The notes beneath the pieces were generated by a model that had not been told where the DNA came from, searched no databases, and saw only the letters and a program-made list of their open reading frames with translations. 15,269 nucleotides of DNA. Origin: Christensenella sp. UBA1242. GTDB taxonomy: Bacteria; Bacillota; Clostridia; Christensenellales; UBA1242. Position numbers and translations under genes: made by a program. Shown here piece after piece: positions 6,518 to 12,587 of the stretch. Each line of letters starts with the position of its first letter. Positions within the stretch are counted from its first letter, which is position 1. Location of the stretch: the NCBI GenBank assembly GCA_002308915.1, contig DBWI01000031.1, positions 1 to 15,269 of the forward strand, written 5' to 3'.

Positions 6518-7588
6518 ATGAAAAAAGGAACAAAAGAAAAAGATAATAAATTAATTAAAAATTTTGATAATTTTTTATTTTTAGTAAATAAGTTTTTTTC
6601 ATTGCCGATACTAGTTATTATTCTTTTGACGTTATTAAGTAATTCCTTTAAAGATACTACATTAGGAAAAATATCCAATTATACTTTAGTTATTGTTTTT
6701 ATTGGATGGCTTTTTGTTGTTCTATATAAAATATTTAGAAAAATAGTTAAGTTCAATCTAATTTGGCCGTTAATTTTTTCGTTAATATGTTTGATATGCT
6801 GCTGTTTAACAGCGTACTCCAATGGAAATGACGTATCTAATGTGCTTTATATAATTGGAATAATTTTTATGGAGATATATTTAATATATTTAATAGTCAG
6901 TTGCGCTTTATTGCGGAATACTAATATAAGTAATTTAATAATTTTGTCATTATTATTTATCATTATTGGATACTACACAATTTATTATTTTAGTTATAAC
7001 ATAGATGACAAAAATCTGTTTAATTCACTAATCACATTATTTTCCGCAATGATTGGCGGTGGACTAACGCTTGGGGGTGTTGCGTGGACAATAAAACAAG
7101 AAAAGCAAAATAGAAAAGATGAGGAAAAACTAAAAGCAAAACCAATAGTTTTTATTTGTGATTATGATAATCTAAATCATAAATTTGAAAATCCGATTAA
7201 AAAGAATATGTTTAGCCGAAATAATTTAGGAACACTTTTACGTGCGAATAAAAGAAATAAATCATATTCTGTACCTAAAATTATTATAAGTAATTCGGAT
7301 TACTCATACGTTGTTATAAGAGGGTTTAGAATAAATAATGATTATCACATATTTGATTTTGGACAAGTATTGGCGAAAAATTCGATAGTTGAGATGGTAA
7401 GCGATTTTAGTTTTAAATATAAAAATAGAATTAAAAATGTATCTATCGTTATGCAGGATATCTTGGATAATTTATATGAGATAGTAGTTAATTATAAAAT
7501 AGTTAATGAAGGTAATTGCAAAACGATAAAGATTTTGAGCGGTATCGAAATAATAGAAAGTGATTTAGATTTAAAAGGACGAATATAA
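6518..7588 (+). CDS. Six-helix membrane protein with C-terminal cytosolic domain
   Basis: Not assigned to a named family. The 356-residue product has a basic, soluble N-terminus (res 1-20), then about six hydrophobic segments (roughly 24-42, 55-72, 80-99, 107-131, 138-158, 169-191). The last contains the glycine-rich motif AMIGGGLTLGGVAWTIK. A charged helix (about 192-208, rich in Lys/Glu) leads to an approximately 150-residue, probably beta-rich cytosolic domain. The arrangement of a final Gly-rich helix plus charged linker ending KAKP recurs in hypothetical membrane proteins of Firmicutes accessory regions. Start chosen for AAGGAG (6505-6510), seven bases before ATG; another ATG at 6513 is out of frame. 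Lies 29 bases behind the TIGR04141-type gene, so the two are probably co-transcribed and may act together, the membrane protein as anchor or effector. That role is speculation. Confidence 0.75.
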   Translation: MKKGTKEKDNKLIKNFDNFLFLVNKFFSLPILVIILLTLLSNSFKDTTLGKISNYTLVIVFIGWLFVVLYKIFRKIVKFNLIWPLIFSLICLICCCLTAYSNGNDVSNVLYIIGIIFMEIYLIYLIVSCALLRNTNISNLIILSLLFIIIGYYTIYYFSYNIDDKNLFNSLITLFSAMIGGGLTLGGVAWTIKQEKQNRKDEEKLKAKPIVFICDYDNLNHKFENPIKKNMFSRNNLGTLLRANKRNKSYSVPKIIISNSDYSYVVIRGFRINNDYHIFDFGQVLAKNSIVEMVSDFSFKYKNRIKNVSIVMQDILDNLYEIVVNYKIVNEGNCKTIKILSGIEIIESDLDLKGRI

Positions 7589-7600
7589 TCTAATGACCTA

Positions 7601-7631
7601 AAAACAGCAAAATTAAATTTTTGCTGTTTTT
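7601..7631 (+). terminator. Terminator ending the first island operon
   Basis: A 12-bp perfect stem AAAACAGCAAAA / TTTTGCTGTTTT (7601-7612 / 7619-7630), loop TTAAAT, then further T-rich sequence. It lies 12 bases after the membrane-protein stop and separates that unit from the methyltransferase operon. Confidence 0.85.
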
Positions 7632-7664
7632 CTTTTGTTTATCGATACAAAATTTTAAAAATTA

Positions 7665-7673
7665 TGTTATAAT
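7665..7673 (+). promoter_or_regulatory. Extended -10 promoter of the methyltransferase operon
   Basis: TG, one base, TATAAT (7668-7673), an extended -10 without a recognisable -35 at the right distance (ATACAA at 7645-7650). Transcription should begin near 7680, just before a strong inverted repeat in the leader. Confidence 0.6.
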
Positions 7674-7681
7674 GAGACTGA

Positions 7682-7705
7682 CAACAATAAAGTTTTTTAT
7701 TGTTG
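7682..7705. repeat. 10-bp inverted repeat in the methyltransferase leader
   Basis: CAACAATAAA (7682-7691) and TTTATTGTTG (7696-7705) with loop GTTT, located from about +3 to +26 of the predicted transcript and ending 8 bases before the ribosome binding site (7714-7720). It could be an operator for feedback control of the methyltransferase operon, or a 5' mRNA hairpin that protects the transcript. Confidence 0.55.
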
Positions 7706-7726
7706 ATAACTACAAGGAGAAAAATA

Positions 7727-9844
7727 ATGCAGGGCAATTCAATTCTAAACAAAGCTAGATATACAGAAAATACTGATGAATGGTACACAGACTATGCAAC
7801 TGTAGAAGAAGAAGTGTCACATTACATAACTCAGTTTTATAATAAGATTGTTTTATGCAATTGTGATGATCCTTTTAAATCTGCCTTTGCAAATTATTTT
7901 CTTAAAAATTTTAACAAGCTTAAATTAAAAAAGTTAATATGCACATCTTATAAGGGATCTTTAATAATTAATGATTCTAACCTAAAAGACAATAACAATA
8001 AAAAGTTAAATAATCAATCTGCATATGTTTTAGAAATTGAAGATATAGGCGAAGATAAAACGATAGAATTAAGTGATACATATGTTTTTAATTATTTAAA
8101 AGAAAATAGAAAGGTGAAAAAATTAAATGGAGATGGTGACTTCCGCAGTGATGAATGTGTTAAATATTTAAAGCAAGCAGATATAATTGTTACAAATCCA
8201 CCATTTTCTAAATTTGCAGAATTATTTTCTTTAATAATGAAATATAATAAAAAATATTTGTTAATTGGTAATCAAAATGCAATAACATACAAAGAAATAT
8301 TCCCTTATATTAAAAATGGTGAAGCTTGGATAGGATATCGTTTTGGAGATATGGCTTTTAAAGTACCCAAAGATACAAAGCCCCACTCTACACGTTTTTG
8401 GATAGACGAAACTGGACAAAAATGGCGCAGTCTAGGTAATGCAATGTGGTTAACAAATTTAGATATGGAAAAGCGACATCAAAAATTAGTTTTAACAGAA
8501 ACTTATGATCCAAGATTTTATCCTAAATATGATAACTTTGACGCAATAGATGTCCAACGAGTTTTAGATATTCCTATGGATTATAAAGGTATTATGGGAG
8601 TGCCTTTGACATATTTAAAATACCACAATGACGAGCAATTTGAAATCGTAGGGGAAGCGAATCATGGTTCAGATAATGAGTTTGATTTGTTTAAACCAAC
8701 TATTTGTGGTAAAGAAATTTTCAAGAGGATTTTAATCAAAAATAAAAAGCCAGTTGAAAATGAAATAAAATTTAGAATTTTAGATTTATTTTGTGGGGCA
8801 GGTGGATTATCTTATGGGCTCCATAAAAACCCACATTTTAAAACAGTAGTGGCATCTGATATAAATAAAGATTTGGCGATAACATTTAAAAACAATATGC
8901 CAGATGTTCATGTTATTGTAGGAGATATAAAAGAACAAAAGATAAAAGACCAAATAATACAAAATTCTTTGGTTAAGAATGTTAATATGATTGTTGGTGG
9001 GCCACCATGTCAAGGATATTCGTTAAAAGGTAAAAAACTTGGATTAGAAGATCCAAGAAATTTCTTGTTTATTGAATACTTGAATTTGGTTGAAAAAATA
9101 CAGCCTGAAGTTTTTGTTATTGAAAATGTGAAATCTTTATTATCGACATCAAAAGGTTGGTTTAAGAATGAGATTATTAATGCTATTGAAAAACTTGGGT
9201 ACAAAGTCGATGTTGGAGTATTAAAAGCTAGTGATTTTGGTGTTCCTCAAACAAGAGAAAGGACAATTTTTATTTGTTGTAAAACAAAACAAATAAAATT
9301 ACCCAAACCAACTGCTGGAAGTGTTGTAACAGTAAGAGACGCAATTAGTGATTTGTCCTATTTGGATGCCAATGAAGGAGATTTTGAACAAGAATACAAG
9401 TTACCAGCAAAATCTCAATATCAAAAACTGATGAGAAAGAACAGTAAGAAACTTTATAACCACAAGGCTTCAAATCATGCTGAAATTGCTATACAAAAAC
9501 TTATGATGATACCGCCTGAAAGAGGAAAAGAATGTCTTCCAAAAGAAATGATTGGGAAACAGAAATTTCATTCAACATGGGGAAGATTAAAATGGGATTT
9601 ACCTTCTCCAACAATCGATACACGTTTTGATGCAGCATCAAATGGAACAAATAACCACCCATACCTTAATAGGGCAATAACCCCTCGTGAAGCTGCCAGA
9701 TTACAGTCTTTTGATGACAGTTTTGTGTTTTATGGGTCGAAAGTTGCGGTGAGAACTCAAATTGGCAATGCAGTTCCACCATTATTGGCTAAAGCAATTG
9801 CTGATCAAATCTATAGTGAGTTGATAGAAAACAAAGGAGAGTAA
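7727..9844 (+). CDS. Fused adenine (EcoRI-type) and C5-cytosine DNA methyltransferase
   Basis: A 705-residue DNA methyltransferase with two catalytic modules in one chain, expected to use S-adenosylmethionine to make both m6A and m5C. The N-terminal half resembles EcoRI-type adenine methylases: DFRSDECVKYL (res 139-149), the catalytic TNPPFSKF (156-163), LLIGNQNAITYKEIFPYIK (178-196) and a Trp-containing WIGYRF segment. From about 349 a complete C5 enzyme follows: motif I DLFCGAGGLSYGL (353-365), motif IV GGPPCQGYS with catalytic Cys428 (424-432), motif VI ENV (466-468), motif VIII QTRER (508-512), motif IX TPREAARLQSF (652-662) and motif X QIGNAVPP (678-685). The start is 7727, supported by AAGGAGA six bases upstream; an upstream in-frame ATG at 7700 lies inside the leader hairpin. 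First gene of a three-gene restriction-modification-like operon. Target sites cannot be read from sequence. Confidence 0.92.
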   Translation: MQGNSILNKARYTENTDEWYTDYATVEEEVSHYITQFYNKIVLCNCDDPFKSAFANYFLKNFNKLKLKKLICTSYKGSLIINDSNLKDNNNKKLNNQSAYVLEIEDIGEDKTIELSDTYVFNYLKENRKVKKLNGDGDFRSDECVKYLKQADIIVTNPPFSKFAELFSLIMKYNKKYLLIGNQNAITYKEIFPYIKNGEAWIGYRFGDMAFKVPKDTKPHSTRFWIDETGQKWRSLGNAMWLTNLDMEKRHQKLVLTETYDPRFYPKYDNFDAIDVQRVLDIPMDYKGIMGVPLTYLKYHNDEQFEIVGEANHGSDNEFDLFKPTICGKEIFKRILIKNKKPVENEIKFRILDLFCGAGGLSYGLHKNPHFKTVVASDINKDLAITFKNNMPDVHVIVGDIKEQKIKDQIIQNSLVKNVNMIVGGPPCQGYSLKGKKLGLEDPRNFLFIEYLNLVEKIQPEVFVIENVKSLLSTSKGWFKNEIINAIEKLGYKVDVGVLKASDFGVPQTRERTIFICCKTKQIKLPKPTAGSVVTVRDAISDLSYLDANEGDFEQEYKLPAKSQYQKLMRKNSKKLYNHKASNHAEIAIQKLMMIPPERGKECLPKEMIGKQKFHSTWGRLKWDLPSPTIDTRFDAASNGTNNHPYLNRAITPREAARLQSFDDSFVFYGSKVAVRTQIGNAVPPLLAKAIADQIYSELIENKGE

Positions 9845-9848
9845 GCTT

Positions 9849-10721
9849 ATGAATGCACAGATGGCATATTTGATTGGAATGATTTTAGGTAATGGTGAGG
9901 TACAAAGAAAAAATGAAAATACAACCATTACAATTGAACTTCCACATAAGAATTTGTTAGATGATGAGGGGAGAGAAACTTCTGTTTATGTAAAAAGTAG
10001 TTTAATTGATATTAGAAATATAATAGAACCACTTGTTGGTTTTTCCTTACCTATATCACAAACAAAGCGAGCTACCCGAATTTCTTTTACGATGCCAAAT
10101 TCTTCTTACACTATGCGTGAAATTTTACGCTTTATTGGTAGTGGGGTACATCACTCGACAATGACAATGAATAGTGAATTATTTACAATGACGGTAGAAG
10201 AAAAAAAGGAAATGCTGAGAGGAATTGCGGATGTAACGGGGTATATAAGAAAAAGTAATATCGCTTTTGGACAAGAAGGTTGCCATAGAGTTTACATAGA
10301 AATACCAGCCAATTGGCAAATGGTAATAGATATTGCAAATATGTTAAAAACATTAGACATACCGGTTCAAACGATAGACTTCGGCCATCCGAATTTCAGA
10401 GACTCAGAGCTAAAAAAGTATAATGAAGGGAAGCCTTATTATTGGAAAAAAGAACATCAGCTTAAAATATGGGCTAATGAATTTTTGCCAATAGGTTTTA
10501 ACATTGTACATAAAAGAAAAGCTCTTGAAAAATATGCCGATGAACTACTTGATTATTTAGATGAACACAAAACTCATCAATTCTATTGGGAAAAGAGTAT
10601 AAGAAGGCGTGAAAAGCCAATTCATCCGATGGAAAATGATGATTCGTTACCAGTTAGTATTCGTGGTAAACACTATGAGTCTTGGACTGATTTAGCAAAG
10701 GATTTAGGATATGGAGAATAA
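9849..10721 (+). CDS. LAGLIDADG-like DNA-binding protein with both catalytic acids replaced
   Basis: A 290-residue protein with two LAGLIDADG-type helices. These are YLIGMILGNG (res 7-16) and MLRGIADVTG (122-131), each followed by a strand-rich stretch as in the two half-domains of homing endonucleases. In active enzymes the last acidic residue of each motif (GDG) binds the catalytic metal. Here those positions are Asn15 and Thr130, so nuclease activity by the classic mechanism is unlikely. WhiA is a known precedent for a LAGLIDADG fold kept for DNA binding. A basic C-terminal extension (about 221-290) holds RRREKP and a conserved-looking SIRGKHYESWTDLAKDLGY tail that resembles a small helix-turn-helix. 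It follows the methyltransferase by 4 bases and overlaps the nuclease gene by 11 bases. Start supported by AAAGGAG (9834-9840). Role as recognition subunit of a restriction enzyme is inference; a stand-alone regulator is an alternative. Confidence 0.65.
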   Translation: MNAQMAYLIGMILGNGEVQRKNENTTITIELPHKNLLDDEGRETSVYVKSSLIDIRNIIEPLVGFSLPISQTKRATRISFTMPNSSYTMREILRFIGSGVHHSTMTMNSELFTMTVEEKKEMLRGIADVTGYIRKSNIAFGQEGCHRVYIEIPANWQMVIDIANMLKTLDIPVQTIDFGHPNFRDSELKKYNEGKPYYWKKEHQLKIWANEFLPIGFNIVHKRKALEKYADELLDYLDEHKTHQFYWEKSIRRREKPIHPMENDDSLPVSIRGKHYESWTDLAKDLGYGE

Positions 10722-11214
10722 TGTAAAAAAAGAAGTAGAATTATATGAGGGTATGTGTTTATGGCTTGACAGTTATTTAAATGATAAGCTCAGAGGAAAA
10801 AATTGTAAAATAATAACAGTTGACTGCCATTCTGTTTATCTAGACAAGATTCTCGAAAGATACGATGTCATAAAATATTATCCTCAAGTTGTAGGCTTGC
10901 AAATTGAAATTGATGTTTTGGGTGTTGCGGTATTTAAAGACCATGCAGATTTATATTTTATTGAAGCTAAAAAAACACAATTAAACTTACAGAATCTTGG
11001 GCAACTGGTAATTTATTGCAAACTATGCAATCCAGAAGAAGCATATTTATTATCATCTGCAGGATTGGGGAGTTTAAATAAAGTTTTGAATAATTTATCA
11101 AGAGAAGATTTATTGGACTTCGGTCCTCAAAAGACAATAAAAAGAATACAAGTTGCGAAATGGGATGTTATTAGAAAAACGGTAGACCAACATTCAATAT
11201 TTCCTAAAATTTAG
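10711..11214 (+). CDS. Small PD-(D/E)XK nuclease, probable restriction component
   Basis: A 167-residue protein with a clear PD-(D/E)XK nuclease core. A leading helix carries Glu8/Glu10. Then comes IEIDVLGV with Asp68, the strand YFIEAKK with Glu85 and Lys87, and a following helix LGQLVIYCK with Gln98 and Tyr102, the spacing seen in RecB/Mrr-like and many restriction nucleases. It would cut DNA in a metal-dependent way. At this size it has little room for its own target-recognition domain. Its ATG lies inside the preceding gene (overlap 10711-10721, ending near the TAA), so the two are translationally coupled and probably made in fixed ratio, fitting a two-part enzyme. Last gene of the methyltransferase operon, with a terminator immediately behind. 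The fold is confident from motifs; restriction as its job rests on context. Confidence 0.8.
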   Translation: MENNVKKEVELYEGMCLWLDSYLNDKLRGKNCKIITVDCHSVYLDKILERYDVIKYYPQVVGLQIEIDVLGVAVFKDHADLYFIEAKKTQLNLQNLGQLVIYCKLCNPEEAYLLSSAGLGSLNKVLNNLSREDLLDFGPQKTIKRIQVAKWDVIRKTVDQHSIFPKI

Positions 11215-11239
11215 CTCAGCCGATTTGGTTGAGTTTTTT
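11215..11239 (+). terminator. Terminator ending the restriction-modification-like operon
   Basis: CTCAGCC (11215-11221) pairs with GGTTGAG (11227-11233), one G-T pair, loop GATTT, and six T follow. It starts on the base after the nuclease stop codon. Confidence 0.8.
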
Positions 11240-11250
11240 ATTATAAAAGT

Positions 11251-11260
11251 TAAACACTAG
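11251..11260 (+). repeat. Right copy of 10-base direct repeat TAAACACTAG
   Basis: Identical to 4707-4716. It lies 37 bases behind the nuclease stop and just past its terminator, so the two copies frame the island. Possible attachment-site or target-duplication remnant, but short enough to be chance. Confidence 0.35.
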
Positions 11261-11277
11261 TATAGAATTTAAATTTA

Positions 11278-11286
11278 TGCTATAAT
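11278..11286 (+). promoter_or_regulatory. Extended -10 promoter with leaderless spacing
   Basis: TGC TATAAT (TATAAT at 11281-11286), a consensus extended -10. The next ATG is at 11293, six bases after the hexamer, the same geometry as for the genes starting at 3205 and 1080. Confidence 0.5.
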
Positions 11287-11292
11287 AAGACC

Positions 11293-11424
11293 ATGAAAGT
11301 TTATGATGACATTTATGGCGAAATAGATTCGGAAACATTACATAAAATAAGGATTGAAGATAAGAAAAGAATAAAGAGATTAAGGCTCGAAATAAAACTT
11401 ATCTTAAAGGGCAGCGTGGTGTAA
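11293..11424 (+). CDS. Small basic ORF, 43 aa, possibly frameshifted
   Basis: Not recognised. The ORF begins six bases after a consensus extended -10 and has no Shine-Dalgarno. It encodes 43 residues: an acidic start (MKVYDDIYGEIDSE) then a Lys/Arg-rich helix (about res 18-39). In frame it stops after KGSVV. One base out of frame from the AAAG at 11406-11409, a coding-looking stretch continues to a stop at 11451-11453 (ending KGQRGVRFYYDYIDF). Restoring a single A would give a 53-residue protein with a plausible C-terminus. It is therefore either a short real protein, a gene broken by a one-base deletion, or, less likely, a site of programmed -1 slippage at A-AAG. It lies between the island terminator and the tRNA-Ser terminator. 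Confidence 0.35.
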   Translation: MKVYDDIYGEIDSETLHKIRIEDKKRIKRLRLEIKLILKGSVV

Positions 11425-11551
11425 GGTTTTATTATGACTATATTGATTTTTAAAATGATGCACATAATGTTTCACCACCCCAATAAATATAATATAACAA
11501 AGTTCAAATTCTTATTGCTTTTAGTATAAATTTATTGTGAAAATGTATAAC
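11425..11551. other. AT-rich intergenic stretch before the tRNA-Ser terminator
   Basis: Apart from the frameshifted tail described for the small ORF (to 11453), I see no supported gene here. One further reading frame (11434-11529) encodes only a 31-residue hydrophobic/basic peptide with a weak AAGG upstream, and is not accepted as a gene. Confidence 0.5.
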
Positions 11552-11581
11552 AAAAAAAGTCCGAATCATTCGGACTTTTTT
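11552..11581 (-). terminator. Terminator of tRNA-Ser, symmetrical
   Basis: GTCCGAA (11559-11565) pairs with TTCGGAC (11569-11575), flanked by an A tract on one side and a T tract on the other, so it can stop transcription in both directions. It lies 2 bases past the CCA end of the leftward tRNA. Confidence 0.9.
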
Positions 11582-11583
11582 GT

Positions 11584-11674
11584 TGGCGGAAAAGGAGGGA
11601 TTTGAACCCTCGCGCCCTTTTACAAGCCTACTCCCTTAGCAGGGGAGCCCCTTCGACCTCTTGGGTACTTTTCC
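11584..11674 (-). tRNA. tRNA-Ser, anticodon GCT
   Basis: A 91-base class II tRNA. The acceptor is GGAAAAG with CTTTTCC, the anticodon stem CTCCC/GGGAG around the loop CTGCTAA (anticodon GCT at 11640-11638), a long variable arm as expected for serine, T arm GAGGG-TTCAAAT-CCCTC, discriminator G and an encoded CCA (11586-11584). It has its own promoter at 11690-11718 and a terminator at 11552-11581. It forms the right border of the accessory region. Confidence 0.95.
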
Positions 11675-11689
11675 ATTTGCGACAAGGCA

Positions 11690-11718
11690 AGTCTAACATA
11701 AACTAATTTGGATGTCAA
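11690..11718 (-). promoter_or_regulatory. Promoter of tRNA-Ser
   Basis: On the minus strand TTGACA (11718-11713), a 17-base spacer, TAGACT (11695-11690) preceded by TGT. Predicted start about 10 bases before the mature tRNA. Confidence 0.8.
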
Positions 11719-11802
11719 ATGTTTTTATTAATTCCAATATACAATATTTGCCTTTGTAAAAATATAATATATTTTTTTTGTGTAAAAGTCAACATCTTGT
11801 TA

Positions 11803-11831
11803 TTGACAATTGTATTACTATGATGTATATT
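11803..11831 (+). promoter_or_regulatory. Promoter of the small membrane protein / pyrophosphatase operon
   Basis: TTGACA (11803-11808), a 17-base spacer and TATATT (11826-11831), followed by AGGAGA (11842-11847) six bases before the ATG at 11853. Confidence 0.8.
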
Positions 11832-11852
11832 GTTTAGGTATAGGAGAAAATT

Positions 11853-12002
11853 ATGGAATCTTGGAAAATTATTGCAATATTATTTATTAGTATGCTTATC
11901 TTTATGCCTTTTGTTATATTATTCAATCCAAAAGTTCAAGAAAGAATGAGAAACAGAAATAACAATAATAACAACAATAACAATGGGGAAAATAATCAAT
12001 AA
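11853..12002 (+). CDS. 49-residue single-pass membrane protein with poly-Asn tail
   Basis: Not recognised. The 49-residue product has a short N-terminus (MESWK), one hydrophobic helix (about res 6-24), a basic stretch (KVQERMRNR, 27-35) and then nine consecutive Asn (36-44) before GENNQ. The basic side after the helix predicts an N-out or hairpin-free orientation with the Asn-rich tail in the cytoplasm. A near-consensus promoter and AGGAGA six bases upstream make it a very likely real gene. Its TAA shares one base with the ATG of the pyrophosphatase (TAATG), so translation of the enzyme is coupled to it. It could act as a leader controlling pyrophosphatase level or as a membrane tether; neither is shown. 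Confidence 0.75.
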   Translation: MESWKIIAILFISMLIFMPFVILFNPKVQERMRNRNNNNNNNNNGENNQ

Positions 12003-12532
12003 TGAATATTTGGAAAGATATTAATGCAGAACGCATTACACCAAAAGATTTTGTTGCTTGTATTGAAATTGAACAAGGAAGCAAAAATAAGTATGAGTTA
12101 GACAAGGAAACAGGTCTTATCATTTTGGATAGAGTACTTTACACAAGCACACACTATCCAATGAATTATGGTTTTATTCCACATACTTATTCTGGTGACA
12201 ATGATCCACTTGATGTATTTGTACTTTGTAGTCAACCAATAGAAAAAATGAGTTTGGTTAGATGTTATCCAATTGGGGTTGTTCATATGATTGACCGTGA
12301 AGAAACAGATGAAAAAATCATAGCGATACCTTTTGGTGATCCACAATATAATGGTTATCATGATGTATCGGAACTTCCTGTTCATATTATTGACGAGTTA
12401 AAACATTTTTTAACAGTGTACAAACAATTGGAAAACAAAGTTGTTAAAGTGTCAACGATAGAAGGACATTTTCAAGCAGAAAATGTTATAGAAGACAACA
12501 TAAGGTGTTTTGAAGAAAAGTTTGGAAAATAA
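12002..12532 (+). CDS. ppa: Family I inorganic pyrophosphatase
   Basis: A full-length (176 aa) soluble pyrophosphatase that hydrolyses diphosphate released by nucleotide, tRNA and other biosynthetic reactions to phosphate. Conserved active-site residues line up with the family: Lys30 and Glu32 in KYELDK, Arg44, Tyr52 and Tyr56 in HYPMNYGFIP, the metal-binding SGDNDPLDVF (Asp66, Asp68, Asp71), IDREETDEK (Asp98, Asp103, Lys105) and the C-terminal Tyr140-Lys141. The start overlaps the stop of the 49-residue membrane protein gene (TAATG) and has only a weak GGGGAA 11 bases upstream, so translation probably depends on the upstream gene. A terminator follows 2 bases after the stop. A second, compact relative is encoded at 4079-4408. 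Confidence 0.95.
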   Translation: MNIWKDINAERITPKDFVACIEIEQGSKNKYELDKETGLIILDRVLYTSTHYPMNYGFIPHTYSGDNDPLDVFVLCSQPIEKMSLVRCYPIGVVHMIDREETDEKIIAIPFGDPQYNGYHDVSELPVHIIDELKHFLTVYKQLENKVVKVSTIEGHFQAENVIEDNIRCFEEKFGK

Positions 12533-12533
12533 G

Positions 12534-12566
12534 ATATGTCGCATATATGTGCGGCATATTTTTTTT
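12534..12566 (+). terminator. Terminator after the pyrophosphatase gene
   Basis: A 10-bp stem, ATATGTCGCA (12534-12543) with TGCGGCATAT (12550-12559), one G-T pair, loop TATATG, followed by eight T to 12566. Confidence 0.85.
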
Positions 12567-12587
12567 GTTTTAACAAACACTAGTTAT

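Noticed and set aside
7700..7726. Longer N-terminus for the methyltransferase starting at ATG 7700
   Set aside because: That ATG lies within the leader inverted repeat and has no ribosome binding site, while the ATG at 7727 has AAGGAGA at ideal distance.
11434..11529. 31-codon hydrophobic/basic peptide that could be a type I toxin
   Set aside because: Only a weak AAGG upstream, no antisense RNA promoter pair recognised, and its frame conflicts with the more protein-like frameshifted tail to 11453.
4620..11583. Island as a prophage or integrative element
   Set aside because: No integrase, transposase, relaxase, capsid or tail genes are present in it; only a short direct repeat and tRNA neighbours hint at mobility.
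12510..12587. Longer start (ATG 12510) for the first tail-anchored protein
   Set aside because: It overlaps the end of the pyrophosphatase gene and would translate through its terminator hairpin; the conserved-looking MLD-KE start is at 12588.
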